DNA of 64,000 bases from contig NZ_SKCJ01000002.1 in the NCBI RefSeq assembly GCF_005434975.1, positions 310,001-374,000 on the forward strand, given 5' to 3'. A program made the position numbers and the translations under genes. Source of the DNA: Parerythrobacter lutipelagi. Its GTDB lineage: Bacteria > Pseudomonadota > Alphaproteobacteria > Sphingomonadales > Sphingomonadaceae. The notes below the pieces were generated by a model that made no database searches, was not told the origin of the DNA, and was given only the letters and a program-made list of their open reading frames with translations. Shown in pieces: positions 1-8,289 of this stretch (the first letter of the stretch is position 1; each line of letters starts with the position of its first letter).

Positions 1-2
1 TC

Positions 3-131
3 TCGCATGAGGACGAATATTTTCAAGCCATATCGTCCAGTTGGGGCGATGCGCTTAGGTCGGCCTTTCATTCATTGCCAGACTTCAATTTCGATCAAGA
101 TCTGATCGGGTCGGAGAATAAAACTAATTAA
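3..131 (+). CDS. possible 3' end of a gene (partial, unidentified)
   Basis: A reading frame is open from the window edge to a TAA at 129-131. It gives 42 residues with an acidic, soluble composition, ending in SENKTN. The beginning lies outside the window, so no family can be assigned. Another forward frame is open for almost as long, so this call rests mainly on amino-acid composition. The following 140 bases up to the regulator gene hold no other recognisable feature. Confidence 0.25.
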   Translation, partial: SHEDEYFQAISSSWGDALRSAFHSLPDFNFDQDLIGSENKTN

Positions 132-269
132 GTCGATCTAAACGCTCCGATTTGGACTTCTGTTTATCGCAGATAACTGTTTGTAAGCCAATTATTGGTA
201 ACACTATTCATCCCAAGTCGGTATTCTTGCGTATTACGGATAGATCCGTATTGCTGCACAAAATGCGGC

Positions 270-890
270 ATGGAACGCAAACTTGTCATTCATTTTATCG
301 ATCCGTCCAGCAGGGTTAGAGCCGAATTGTCGCGTATCGCGCTTGGGCTTGGATACCACGCCGAGGTTTACTCCGATTTTCTCGAGATCACCGAACGTCC
401 GCTCAGGGCTGGGTTGATCCTTGCGCGAGACAATTTCGCAGATGGCGGTATAACTGCCTTGATGCGCCGCCTGGAAGTGAACGAGATATGGCTGCCGGTA
501 ATCGCGTTGGCGGAAAAGCCCACTGTCGAACGGACGGTTTCGGCGATACGCGCAGGGGCGATCGACTATTTCAAGCTGCCTCTCGACGTCGGATTGTTCG
601 ACCGGGCGCTTGATCGGATCGAGCACGATGCGGCGGCTTTTGGCAGGACGCGGCGGCGGATGTTCGAAGCACGCAACCTGATTTCACATCTGTCCAATCG
701 CGAGCGGGAGGTGCTCGATCTGCTCGCCACGGGGTTGAGCAACAAGGAAATCGCCCGGGCGCTCGACATCAGTCCGCGCACTGTTGAAATTCACCGGGCC
801 AACATGATGCAGAAGCTCGGCGCGAAACATGCCGCCGAAGCGGTCCGGCTGTCGATCGAGGCGCAGCTGGAGACGCCGAAAGCCGCCTAG
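270..890 (+). CDS. FixJ/LuxR-type response regulator
   Basis: This is a 206-residue two-domain transcription regulator. Residues 1-120 form a receiver-like domain with D54 at the expected phosphoacceptor place and a conserved Lys in the DYFKLP stretch. Residues 140-200 form a LuxR/FixJ helix-turn-helix (LSNREREVLDLLATGLSNKEIA, then PRTVEIHRANMMQKLGAK further on). The acidic pair near the N-terminus is reduced to a single Asp, so phosphorylation is not certain. I start at ATG 270 because the 25 residues encoded upstream (Cys-rich) do not resemble a receiver. No kinase gene is adjacent. It ends convergently, overlapping the extensin-family gene by 4 bases. Its target genes cannot be inferred. 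Confidence 0.85.
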   Translation: MERKLVIHFIDPSSRVRAELSRIALGLGYHAEVYSDFLEITERPLRAGLILARDNFADGGITALMRRLEVNEIWLPVIALAEKPTVERTVSAIRAGAIDYFKLPLDVGLFDRALDRIEHDAAAFGRTRRRMFEARNLISHLSNREREVLDLLATGLSNKEIARALDISPRTVEIHRANMMQKLGAKHAAEAVRLSIEAQLETPKAA

Positions 891-1549
891 CGACAGAACC
901 CCCGGCCGCCCGCCTCCAGATGGAAATGGTCGGCGTGGGCCGCGTTGTATTCCGGCCCCAGCACAGTGCCGAACCGCTTGCAGGCGCTCTGCTGGACGGT
1001 GCGCAGGAACTCGCGTTCCTTGCTGTTGCCGCCGCGCCAATCGCCCGCCACGCTCACCCGTCGGCCATCGGTGAGCACGAAAGCGGCAACGTCAACCGCC
1101 TCTGCCGTCGCATGGGCCGAGCGGCGGCTTGACCCGGAGACATTGCGGCAGGCGTAACTGCCCATGGTCTCGATCCGTTCGAGCGGGCTGCCGAGGATCT
1201 GCCGCGCCGCGCGGTCGACCCCGTATCGCGCCCACCCGGCCAGCGCGCTGGCTGTCGGGCAGGTTACCGGCCCCATGTTCGACAGCGCGAACTCCGACCC
1301 GTCACCGCGCAACCGCTCCACCTTGACCGCGCCGAGCGTCGAGCATCCCGCGCCGTAATAGCGGTCCGGCTGGGCGGAGAACCGCGCCCCGGTGCCGCCC
1401 AGTGCGGAGAGGCACTGCCGTGCAGCGGGCGAGGGGGCCACCATCCGCTCCGCCGTGGCGCGCGGTGCGGGGGCCTCGCGCCCCTCGGGCAGCAGGTTGC
1501 ACCCGCCCAGCGCAAACAGCGCCAAAAGACTCGCCATTCTCCATGCCAT
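887..1549 (-). CDS. extensin family lipoprotein
   Basis: The 220-residue product begins with a lipoprotein signal peptide and lipobox (LFALGGC, Cys at about 16), so it is probably anchored in the envelope. The rest matches the extensin-like C-terminal domain: several conserved Cys (CLSALGGTGARF, GCSTLGAVKV, CPTASALAGWARYG), a His/Asp-bearing AHATAEAVDVAAF segment, and the closing AHADHFHLEAGGRGFCR. This fold resembles D-Ala-D-Ala peptidases of the M15 type, so a peptidoglycan-related role is plausible but unproven. A second protein of this general type, without a signal peptide, lies at 22803-23531. The gene stands alone. Confidence 0.85.
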   Translation of the reverse strand: MAWRMASLLALFALGGCNLLPEGREAPAPRATAERMVAPSPAARQCLSALGGTGARFSAQPDRYYGAGCSTLGAVKVERLRGDGSEFALSNMGPVTCPTASALAGWARYGVDRAARQILGSPLERIETMGSYACRNVSGSSRRSAHATAEAVDVAAFVLTDGRRVSVAGDWRGGNSKEREFLRTVQQSACKRFGTVLGPEYNAAHADHFHLEAGGRGFCR

Positions 1550-1600
1550 GGGACGAGCATGCCACGCGCACGGTTAAAATCGCTCTAACCGGTCAGCGCG

Positions 1601-1987
1601 CTACTCCGGCGCTTCCACTTGCTGCCACAGCTCGATCTTCACCCCGTCGGGATCGAGCAGCCAGGCGAACTTGCCGTACCCCTCGTCCACGCTGTCCAGC
1701 ACCTCGACACCCTTGCCCTTCAGCTGCGCGACGAAGCCGTCCAGATCGTCGACCCGCAGATTGATCATGAAACCGCCGGTTCCGGGCTTGAGATACTCGT
1801 CATCCTTGAAATGGCTGATCAGCGAATAGGGCTTGTCCCCCGTCTCCTCGGACCAGTTCAGTTGCGGCCCGTATTCCCCGTCGATGCCGAGCACATCGCG
1901 GTACCACGCCCGCGTCGCCTCCGGGTCTTTGACGACATAAAACACGCCGCCCAGTCCGGTAATTTTGGGCCCGGTGATTTTAGCCAT
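1601..1987 (-). CDS. VOC family (glyoxalase/bleomycin-resistance type) protein
   Basis: This 128-residue protein is one vicinal-oxygen-chelate module pair. It opens with GLGGVFYVVKDPEATRAWYRDVLG and ends with FAWLLDPDGVKIELWQQ, the usual C-terminal metal-ligand Glu strand. The family includes glyoxalases, dioxygenases and resistance proteins, and the substrate cannot be told. The start ATG at 1987 has a purine-rich site (CGGAGAA) just upstream. Ahead of it lie a 10-base tandem repeat and a 14-base perfect palindrome, both described separately. The gene is monocistronic. Confidence 0.85.
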   Translation of the reverse strand: MAKITGPKITGLGGVFYVVKDPEATRAWYRDVLGIDGEYGPQLNWSEETGDKPYSLISHFKDDEYLKPGTGGFMINLRVDDLDGFVAQLKGKGVEVLDSVDEGYGKFAWLLDPDGVKIELWQQVEAPE

Positions 1988-2000
1988 GGTAATTCTCCGT

Positions 2001-2035
2001 TTCGCCCCGAGTCGCCCCGGGTCGCCCCGAGTCGC
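2001..2035. repeat. 10-base tandem repeat in the VOC gene leader
   Basis: Three and a half copies of a 10-base unit (TTCGCCCCGA, GTCGCCCCGG, GTCGCCCCGA, GTCGC) lie directly before the ribosome-binding site of the VOC gene. The unit length is one helical turn. It could be a slippage-prone spacer or a set of phased contacts. No function is shown. Confidence 0.8.
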
Positions 2036-2064
2036 AGCGTGACGATGGCTGCAAGTTGATCAAA

Positions 2065-2078
2065 CTCATACGTATGAG
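2065..2078. promoter_or_regulatory. 14-base perfect palindrome, candidate operator
   Basis: CTCATACGTATGAG is its own reverse complement. It abuts a second short palindrome, TTGATCAA (2057-2064), about 80 bases upstream of the VOC start. Such symmetry in an upstream region suggests binding by a dimeric regulator. No regulator gene is adjacent. The remaining bases to 2307 hold nothing I recognise. Confidence 0.45.
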
Positions 2079-2307
2079 GGCCGTAACAGTGCAATTTTGC
2101 CCTGATCTGCGCCAAAGCCGGATGAGATGATGCTGGGCGAAGCTAGGAGGGAAGCGGCGTGTAGGAAAATGGGGTGTGTTAAGTCTTGGCTAGGCCTGCA
2201 TTCCCGCGAAAATTCTTATCACTTCGATGGCGACTGATGGGCCGTTTGCTGACAGACTGCTTTCGGGAAAGCTCCCCCGAATCTGGACATGGCAACCGAA
2301 CAAATAA

Positions 2308-4059
2308 TCAACCCCTCCAATAAAATTCCGGCCCCGGCATGTCCCGCCCGTCGTCTGGTCCGACTTCGGCATCTGTGAGCGCGTTCAGTTTCGTATTGAG
2401 GCCTTCGAGCACCTCATCCGAAATCGCCCCCGATGCGGCCGGGTTGCGGGTCTCGCCCGGGTCCCGTTTCAGGTCGAAGACTTCGAGATCGTTGCGCGCC
2501 TTCAACTCCTCGAGGGTTCGCGGCACATGGTGTTCGCGCGGTGAGAAGTAGCGCGCAAATTTATAGTCGTCGGTCACCACGCCGCGCATGAAGCTGCGGG
2601 CAGTGAAATCAGGTGTCAGGCCAGCGTTGATGCTGTTTCCTAACCTGCCAATGGCGGAATCGATCTTCTGGTTCTCGAAAACGGATTTGGCGAAATCCGG
2701 GTCCGCATGATGGCTCACGCTGTAGGTGACCAGCGCGCCTTTGCCTGAACGGCTGCGTTCGGTTGAACCGCTCGCCAGTTCTTGCGACATGTCGGAACCG
2801 CGCATTGCCGAATAGCGATCCCTGACACTCTGCGCTTCTAGGCCGACCAACCCCAGCATGGTTGGTGTGAAATCTACGGCAGACACCAGACCATCGTTTG
2901 TCCGCGGTGCTCGCGAGTCCGGATGGGAGATCACCAGCGGCACATTGAGGTTCTCGCGGAACATCCACGGGCCCTTTTGCCGCAGGCCGTGGACGCCGCT
3001 CATTTCTCCATGGTCGGACGTCAGCACGATGATCGTATTGTCAGCCTGACCGCTGCTCTCCAACGCGTCGAGCACCGTGCCCAGATGCCGGTCTACGTCG
3101 CGGATGCAGTTGTAGTAGTATTGAGAGAACCTGATCCACGCTTCGACATTGTCATGCGGCATGGATCCGTAAAAATAGTCCATGTAGGTATCGTAGTCAG
3201 CCTGCGCGGGAAGCTGTCCGTGGTAGCCGCCAGGTTTGAAATCACGCGGCAGGTCGGCAACCTTGGCAATCTGGTAAAGCGGATCGTCGGGTATCGGCAG
3301 GACCGGTCCCGGCAAGGTGTTTTGCACCCGTGTCGACGCCTGCTCGCCGGTCGCATCGAGGAACATGATGTCGTGCGGATTGACGAAGCTGACCGTCAGC
3401 GCCCAAGGCTGGTCCAGATTGCGAACCTTGCCGGTCAGCCATTTTGCCGCGTCGCCCGCTATCCGGCCATCGAACTTCCATCCTGCCTGTGAGTCGATCA
3501 GCTCCGGCCCCCAACCATAGTCGGAATAGCCATAGGCTTCGAGCGCATCGGGGCGGTCGGCAGCGCCTTCCCAGGCTTTATCCTGCGGCAATTCGTGCAA
3601 GTGCCATTTGCCCTTGTAGGCCGTGTAGTAGCCCGCATCGCGCAGCATGTGGCCAAGGGTCGGGATCGCCGGATCGAGCGGCCTGCCCATCAGCGGCACA
3701 TTGGTATTGTCCTGCACGCCAGTGTGCTGAACGTGCTGACCGGTCCAGAAGACTGAACGCGAGGGCGTGCACAGCGGAGAGGTCACTTGCAGCCCCGAGA
3801 AATAGGTGCCGCGTTCGGCAATCCGGTGATGGTTGGGCAGGTCAAGGCTCGTGGGAAGCGTTTCCCATGACCGTTCCTGATCCACCATGATCACCAGCAG
3901 GTTGAGGTCCTTGCGGCCCTTGGGAACGGGCGCATCAGGATTCACCCCTCGCGTGCCAGGTGCTTCCTTGGGAGTGAACCAGCCCAGACCATAACCAGCT
4001 GCGCCTAACGCCCCCAGCGCTGCGCCCCCCATCACCGTCCTGCGGGAAATGCGCGGCAT
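2308..4059 (-). CDS. Tat-exported type I sulfatase
   Basis: The 583-residue protein belongs to the sulfatase (alkaline phosphatase superfamily) group. The N-terminus carries a twin-arginine signal (ISRRTVMGGAALGALGAAG), so it should be folded in the cytoplasm and exported. C97 in SPLCTPSRS fits the CxPxR rule for conversion to formylglycine, and D60 (VIMVDQ) and the LTSDHGEM segment supply metal ligands. Formylglycine-generating enzyme would be needed; none is in the window. It is the last gene of a leftward group, one base after the FAD oxidase stop, behind a PhlG-like hydrolase and a TetR regulator. Removal of sulfate from an aromatic or alkyl sulfate is the likely role; the substrate is unknown. 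Confidence 0.88.
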   Translation of the reverse strand: MPRISRRTVMGGAALGALGAAGYGLGWFTPKEAPGTRGVNPDAPVPKGRKDLNLLVIMVDQERSWETLPTSLDLPNHHRIAERGTYFSGLQVTSPLCTPSRSVFWTGQHVQHTGVQDNTNVPLMGRPLDPAIPTLGHMLRDAGYYTAYKGKWHLHELPQDKAWEGAADRPDALEAYGYSDYGWGPELIDSQAGWKFDGRIAGDAAKWLTGKVRNLDQPWALTVSFVNPHDIMFLDATGEQASTRVQNTLPGPVLPIPDDPLYQIAKVADLPRDFKPGGYHGQLPAQADYDTYMDYFYGSMPHDNVEAWIRFSQYYYNCIRDVDRHLGTVLDALESSGQADNTIIVLTSDHGEMSGVHGLRQKGPWMFRENLNVPLVISHPDSRAPRTNDGLVSAVDFTPTMLGLVGLEAQSVRDRYSAMRGSDMSQELASGSTERSRSGKGALVTYSVSHHADPDFAKSVFENQKIDSAIGRLGNSINAGLTPDFTARSFMRGVVTDDYKFARYFSPREHHVPRTLEELKARNDLEVFDLKRDPGETRNPAASGAISDEVLEGLNTKLNALTDAEVGPDDGRDMPGPEFYWRG

Positions 4060-4060
4060 A

Positions 4061-5413
4061 TCAGTTCGCTTGATCCGGGCGGCCCATCCATGGCCTGAAC
4101 ATCCCTGAGGGATCGTACTTGGCGCGCAAGCTATCTAATCGCATCAGGTTCTCATCCTTCATAAAGCGCGACGGGCGCTTGCCGAGATTTTCGTCGGCAA
4201 GCTGGATGCCCACGGCATGATCTTGCATCGCCGACATACGTTCGGTCGCCCAGTTCTCATACTTGTGATCGTCCGCAGCGTGCTTCCATTCGCCATAGAC
4301 CGCGAGATAGCGATTGGCCTCGAGCGAGAACGCCATGTCAGGCCGTTCCTTGGGCGGGTGCCAGTTGAGCCACAGTGCGTGGCTTGGAGCAGGCGGCATC
4401 GTATCGGCAATGGCATTCAGGCCGGGCAGCAGGTCGTCAATCGGCGCATCAGTCCAGATATTGTCTGCGCACCAGCGCACATCGGGCGGGAAATGCGTGA
4501 TGTTCGCGGTCTGTGACAAGATGCTCGTGCTTGAAGGAATGAGCGGGGTTGTAAAACTGGCAAGCTTCCTGATCGGGCTATCGTTGATGAAGCGGACCGC
4601 TTCGCGTGCCTTTTTCCAGCTATTGGCAAGGACCGGCGCAAAAACCTCTATCCCCGGCTTGAAAATACCCATCGCCTTGGGCGTGATCAGCATCTGAAAC
4701 TCAACCGAGCGCGCAACGCTGGCCCCGACATCATCGGCCCAACGGAACACATCGTCGAGATGTTCCTGCCTGAACACCTGTACCTTCATGCCGGTAAACT
4801 TCGGCCGAGGATGCAGGCGCAGGTGATAGCGCTGAACGACAGCAAAAAAGCCCGGTCCCGATCCACGCGCGGCCCAGAAGATGTCCGAATTTTCGGTTTC
4901 ACTGGCATGGATGAGGCTGCCATCGGCGAGCACTAGATCGATGCCAATGACGCTCTGAGCTGCAATGCCAAGCGCGCGGCTGCCCCACCCAAAACCGCCT
5001 TGCAGCAGGAAGCCGCCTAGCGCGACATCGGGGGCATGAGCGATCGGGAAAAACAGCTTGTGCTTTTTGAGCGCGCGGTCGAGGTCGAGACCCCAACAGC
5101 CCGGTCCAACTTTTGCTACGCCCGCCTGAGGATCGATTTCGATCTGGTTGATCCGAGCCATGCTGAGCAGCAAGCCGCCTTCACGAAGATGGTTCTGCGC
5201 CCAGCTATGCCCGCCCGAAACGATGCTGACTTGCCAGCCTTTCTCGCGCGCCTGCAACAGCGCCCATTGCGCATCCTCGGCCGAATTGGCTTCGACCAGC
5301 ATGTCCGGACGCGCGCCGGAATCGCGGGCGTTAAAGCTGGTGCCAAGGACCGCCTTGTCGAAGCCTTGTTCGCCGCGCCGCCAAATGCGTCCTTTGCCCT
5401 TGGGACGTTTCAT
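4061..5413 (-). CDS. FAD-binding oxidoreductase, berberine-bridge type
   Basis: The 450-residue protein has an N-terminal PCMH-type FAD-binding domain (about 35-205) with VSGGHSWAQN, where H69 is at the position that binds FAD covalently in this family. It has a C-terminal BBE-like end (YDPSGMFRPWMG). The second covalent anchor (Cys in a GxCxxVG context) is absent: the matching stretch reads AHAPDVALGGF, so only single attachment is expected. These enzymes oxidise phenols, alcohols or sugars with oxygen. There is no signal peptide. It overlaps the upstream PhlG-like gene by 4 bases (ATGA), which suggests coupled translation in the TetR operon. Confidence 0.87.
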   Translation of the reverse strand: MKRPKGKGRIWRRGEQGFDKAVLGTSFNARDSGARPDMLVEANSAEDAQWALLQAREKGWQVSIVSGGHSWAQNHLREGGLLLSMARINQIEIDPQAGVAKVGPGCWGLDLDRALKKHKLFFPIAHAPDVALGGFLLQGGFGWGSRALGIAAQSVIGIDLVLADGSLIHASETENSDIFWAARGSGPGFFAVVQRYHLRLHPRPKFTGMKVQVFRQEHLDDVFRWADDVGASVARSVEFQMLITPKAMGIFKPGIEVFAPVLANSWKKAREAVRFINDSPIRKLASFTTPLIPSSTSILSQTANITHFPPDVRWCADNIWTDAPIDDLLPGLNAIADTMPPAPSHALWLNWHPPKERPDMAFSLEANRYLAVYGEWKHAADDHKYENWATERMSAMQDHAVGIQLADENLGKRPSRFMKDENLMRLDSLRAKYDPSGMFRPWMGRPDQAN

Positions 5414-6231
5414 GCCTGCCGCTCCAGATAGGCAGCGCCGAACTCCTCGAACAGTTCGGGAAGGAAGCCCGCCAGATGCGCCATTTCCTGTGCGTTGTGG
5501 ACGAGGAGATCTGCTGGGGATGGCAGGAGCTTGCCTGCGATTGGGCGCAAGCCCTTGGCAATCCCTCGGCCCAATGTGCCGGGATTGTCGCCCAGAGCAA
5601 CGTTCTCACCGCCCATCCACATGCGCGAACGCATTTCGCTCCCGCCTTCGACAGGGCGCAGCTGGTGCAGCAACCATCCAGCCTTGAGCGGAGCGCCCGG
5701 TAGGCCGACTCGGGCGCAGATAGCCACTTCGCCTTGCTTCGCCAGCCGGGCTTCATCGAAACCCATGACCGAAGGAGACACGAAGCCAATCGCCCCTTTC
5801 ACGAGTTTTGGACCGAGATATTCGGTAATGTGCGAAACACGGCCGATATAGCTCTCGTCGGTGCGACCATCGGCCCACTGAGCATTGACGTGTGCTTTAG
5901 GGTGCCACAGCTTGTAACGCTGCGCTTCGCAGCCGTGCCAGCCAAACCACCAGTCCCACATCTGCGGAGTAACGCGCGGCATTTTGGTGAGGCAGAAGAC
6001 CCGGATCGAACCGTCTGGTGGGCGCGCATAGCCTGTTTCCACCGGCCAATACCCTGGTTCGATCATCGAGGTGGCATCCGTGGCCGGTGCAAACAGCTCA
6101 TACGCTTGCGGTCCCACGAGCAGCGCTTCGGCGACTTGCGGCTGAAGCGGATCGAGCTCGGGGTCGTAGAAGCGAGCATAGGGGCTTTGTGCAAGCTCTT
6201 GCTCCGAATATCCAAGCAGGCGCTCGGTCAT
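5410..6231 (-). CDS. PhlG-like (2,4-diacetylphloroglucinol hydrolase family) metal-dependent C-C hydrolase
   Basis: This 273-residue protein fits the DAPG hydrolase family, whose founder PhlG cleaves the C-C bond of 2,4-diacetylphloroglucinol to give the monoacetyl form and acetate. Zn ligands remembered for PhlG (His129, Glu160, His270, Glu274) have counterparts at matching spacing: H110 (KLWHPKAH), E137 (SHITEYLG), and H245 and E249 (LLVHNAQEMAH). The aromatic WDWWFGWHG stretch is also typical. Assignment is by motif and from memory, not by a search. It lies between the TetR gene (3 bases upstream) and the FAD oxidase (4-base overlap). Hydrolysis of an acylated polyketide or phenolic ketone is the inferred role. 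Confidence 0.72.
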   Translation of the reverse strand: MTERLLGYSEQELAQSPYARFYDPELDPLQPQVAEALLVGPQAYELFAPATDATSMIEPGYWPVETGYARPPDGSIRVFCLTKMPRVTPQMWDWWFGWHGCEAQRYKLWHPKAHVNAQWADGRTDESYIGRVSHITEYLGPKLVKGAIGFVSPSVMGFDEARLAKQGEVAICARVGLPGAPLKAGWLLHQLRPVEGGSEMRSRMWMGGENVALGDNPGTLGRGIAKGLRPIAGKLLPSPADLLVHNAQEMAHLAGFLPELFEEFGAAYLERQA

Positions 6232-6234
6232 GCT

Positions 6235-6876
6235 TCAGCCTTTCGATTCAATGGCGGCGCGATAGGCGGCGGTGATCAAGGGGCGCGATGTCTCGCTGCA
6301 ATGCTGAAGCAGCGCTGCGCACCAGCTCTGGCGCACCTGGGTGATGCTTTCGCGGTTCGAGAAAAATCCCGAACCCCACATGCCCAGCACAGCCAACAGC
6401 TGGATGGCGAGATGTTTGCCGAGATTGTCTGTGTCTGTATCCGGAACAAGCTCACCGTTCTCGGCGGCCTGCCGCAGGCGGACGCACGCCAATCCGACGC
6501 TGCGCAAAACAGCTGTTTCGCGCGCCTCCGGGTGATCGGAAGCCATGATGCTAGCGTATATTCCTCGGAAGTACTCTTCGTCGCTTTCGAAGAAAGCCTC
6601 GATCCGGTCGAGCGAGCCAAGCAGCTGTTCGATAATCGTGAGATTCTCATCGCCCGCGCCGAGTGGCGACAGCTCGAACTCCGCCTCCTCCATCAGGGAG
6701 ATCAAAACGTCAGTTTTGGAGCCGAACAGATTGTACGGCGTCCGTAGGCTGACATCGGCCTGTTCGGCGAGCCGCCGCATGGTGAGTTTTTCCATACCCT
6801 CGGTCCGAATGATCTCCTCAGCCGCCGCACGAATGCGGGCGCGGTTGAATTCTTTTGCTTCTTCTCGCCTTGACAT
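6235..6876 (-). CDS. TetR/AcrR family transcriptional regulator
   Basis: The 213-residue protein has an N-terminal helix-turn-helix (about 8-55, with AAAEEIIRTEGMEKLTMRRLAEQADVSLRTPYNLFGSKTDVL) and a divergent ligand-binding C-terminal domain. The frame is open further upstream, and ATG at 6894 is an alternative. I prefer 6876 because a TTGACA-N17-TATTCC promoter would start transcription at about that codon. It is the first gene of the leftward PhlG-like/FAD oxidase/sulfatase group and divergent from the GST operon. The usual expectation is that it represses both sides and is released by a pathway compound. Confidence 0.85.
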   Translation of the reverse strand: MSRREEAKEFNRARIRAAAEEIIRTEGMEKLTMRRLAEQADVSLRTPYNLFGSKTDVLISLMEEAEFELSPLGAGDENLTIIEQLLGSLDRIEAFFESDEEYFRGIYASIMASDHPEARETAVLRSVGLACVRLRQAAENGELVPDTDTDNLGKHLAIQLLAVLGMWGSGFFSNRESITQVRQSWCAALLQHCSETSRPLITAAYRAAIESKG

Positions 6877-6883
6877 GGGACGC

Positions 6884-6912
6884 GGAATAAGCATTTTTAT
6901 AACATGTGTCAA
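6884..6912 (-). promoter_or_regulatory. candidate sigma70 promoter of the TetR gene
   Basis: On the minus strand TTGACA (6912-6907) is followed after exactly 17 bases by TATTCC (6889-6884). Transcription would begin next to the ATG at 6876, giving an almost leaderless message, in line with the lack of a Shine-Dalgarno sequence. The AT-rich stretch with the palindromic core ACATGT lies inside the spacer and is a natural place for an auto-repressing TetR operator. The GST gene starts about 50 bases away on the other strand. Confidence 0.4.
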
Positions 6913-6958
6913 TTTTCTTAGAACCGCAAGATCGCGGACCCGAAACGGAGAACGGAAC

Positions 6959-7852
6959 ATGTTGCTTGATCCGGCACAGCTGCAGACAAAGGATGTGCTC
7001 GGGTGGGAGGGCCTTCACCTGCTCAACTTTTCCCAGAGCAGTTGCTCGCAGAAGGTGCGTATCCTGCTGCGGGAGAAGGAACTCCCCTATCGGTCGCGTG
7101 AAATCGATCTCAAGAAGCTTGAGCACACGACGCCATGGTATCTTGGCATCAACCCGCGCGGCGTTGTGCCGGTGCTGATCGACGATGGCGTTGTCCACAT
7201 CGAGAGCAACGACATCCTCACATATCTCGAAGATCGTTATCCAAGCGAAGCAAGCTGGATTCCATCAGAGAAGCGCGAAAGGCAGGCCGCGTTCGAACTG
7301 CTGGAGCTCGAAAGCGCATTGCATGACCATTTGCGCGCGATCACCATGGGTTTTCTTGCACCGCGCAAGATGATGGAGAAGAGCGAGGCCGAGCTTGAAG
7401 CCTATCTCGCCAATGGGCCGGACGATCCCAATCGTAAGCGTCAAGTTGAATGGTGGCGCGAATTTGCCCTCAATGGAGTGAGCAATACGCAGGTGCGCAA
7501 GGCTGTCCTCGCGTTTAGCGACGCATTCTCGCGGCTTGAGCAGCGCCTGGCCGGCAGCCAATGGCTGGTGACTGACCATCCAACGGTTGTCGACATCGCC
7601 TGGTTCATCAACATTCATCGCGCCGCGCTGGCGGGCTATCCATTGGAGCGACACCCTGCAGTCAGGGAATACTATCGCCGGATGCTCGACCGTCCTGCAT
7701 TTCGGACCGAAATCAATAAGGGGCCGCTCCCGCTTAGAATCCTATCGCCGATCTACCGCTTCTTCCGACGAGTGAGCGGCAATTCGCTTGCAACCTGGAA
7801 AGAATGGCCAATGGCCGATGACTTGGATGCCCCAAAAGAGGAGATCGTCTGA
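6959..7852 (+). CDS. glutathione S-transferase family protein
   Basis: The 297-residue protein has an N-terminal thioredoxin-like domain (about 18-98) with a FSQSSCSQKVRILL motif (S27-S28-C29). This resembles the SSC signature of zeta-class and related GSTs. The cis-Pro segment GVVPVLIDDG and IESNDILTYLE complete the glutathione site, and an all-helical C-terminal domain follows. Start ATG 6959 is preceded by ACGGAGAACG. It leads an operon of tightly overlapping genes and is divergent from the TetR gene. GSTs of this kind isomerise maleylacetoacetate-like compounds or dehalogenate or cleave ethers. Pairing with a FAH-like gene downstream favours the first, as inference. Confidence 0.85.
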   Translation: MLLDPAQLQTKDVLGWEGLHLLNFSQSSCSQKVRILLREKELPYRSREIDLKKLEHTTPWYLGINPRGVVPVLIDDGVVHIESNDILTYLEDRYPSEASWIPSEKRERQAAFELLELESALHDHLRAITMGFLAPRKMMEKSEAELEAYLANGPDDPNRKRQVEWWREFALNGVSNTQVRKAVLAFSDAFSRLEQRLAGSQWLVTDHPTVVDIAWFINIHRAALAGYPLERHPAVREYYRRMLDRPAFRTEINKGPLPLRILSPIYRFFRRVSGNSLATWKEWPMADDLDAPKEEIV

Positions 7853-8289
7853 TGCCATCCAGATTGCGCGCAATCCAAATCCTTCTGACAATCACCGCGC
7901 TTGAGTTCTTCGGCCCGGCTATAAGGGACATCAGTCACTCGCACCTTCTCAATGCCAGCTGGGTCGGTCACGCACGACTGCACCTGGTCTGGTTGCTGGG
8001 TTTCATGGTCTTTTCGGGACTGGCGAACCTCTATTTCATCTGGCGGTCGGCTGAAAATAAGCGCCGTGACCTCGGAATTTCTGCAATCTGGCAAGCCTGC
8101 AACCTCGCCGGATTCTGGGTCGCGACGATAGCCGTGGATTCCTACGGTGGCGCGATCGTCGATCCAGAGCACCATGTCGCGATTCTGGGAATGGACGAGA
8201 ATGTCTTCGTCTTCTTCATCCTGACGGTGGTTTACCTGATTGCGCTTGTGCTGCTTGCGAAAATGCCCGGTGATGGGAAGCGCTCATGA
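7852..8289 (+). CDS. small four-helix membrane protein, function unknown
   Basis: This 145-residue protein has about four hydrophobic helices (roughly 8-24, 40-62, 78-98 and 115-138) and a short charged tail. I do not recognise the family. Its start overlaps the GST stop (TGATG) and its end overlaps the next gene by 4 bases, so it belongs to the GST operon. A His/Asp-rich patch (DISHSHLL, DPEHHVAILGMDEN) lies between helices. A role in transport or as a membrane partner of the following anchored hydrolase is only a guess. Confidence 0.7.
   Translation: MPSRLRAIQILLTITALEFFGPAIRDISHSHLLNASWVGHARLHLVWLLGFMVFSGLANLYFIWRSAENKRRDLGISAIWQACNLAGFWVATIAVDSYGGAIVDPEHHVAILGMDENVFVFFILTVVYLIALVLLAKMPGDGKRS

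Noticed and set aside
5734-6747. 337-residue plus-strand open frame
   Set aside because: Antisense to the PhlG-like and TetR genes, no domain pattern.
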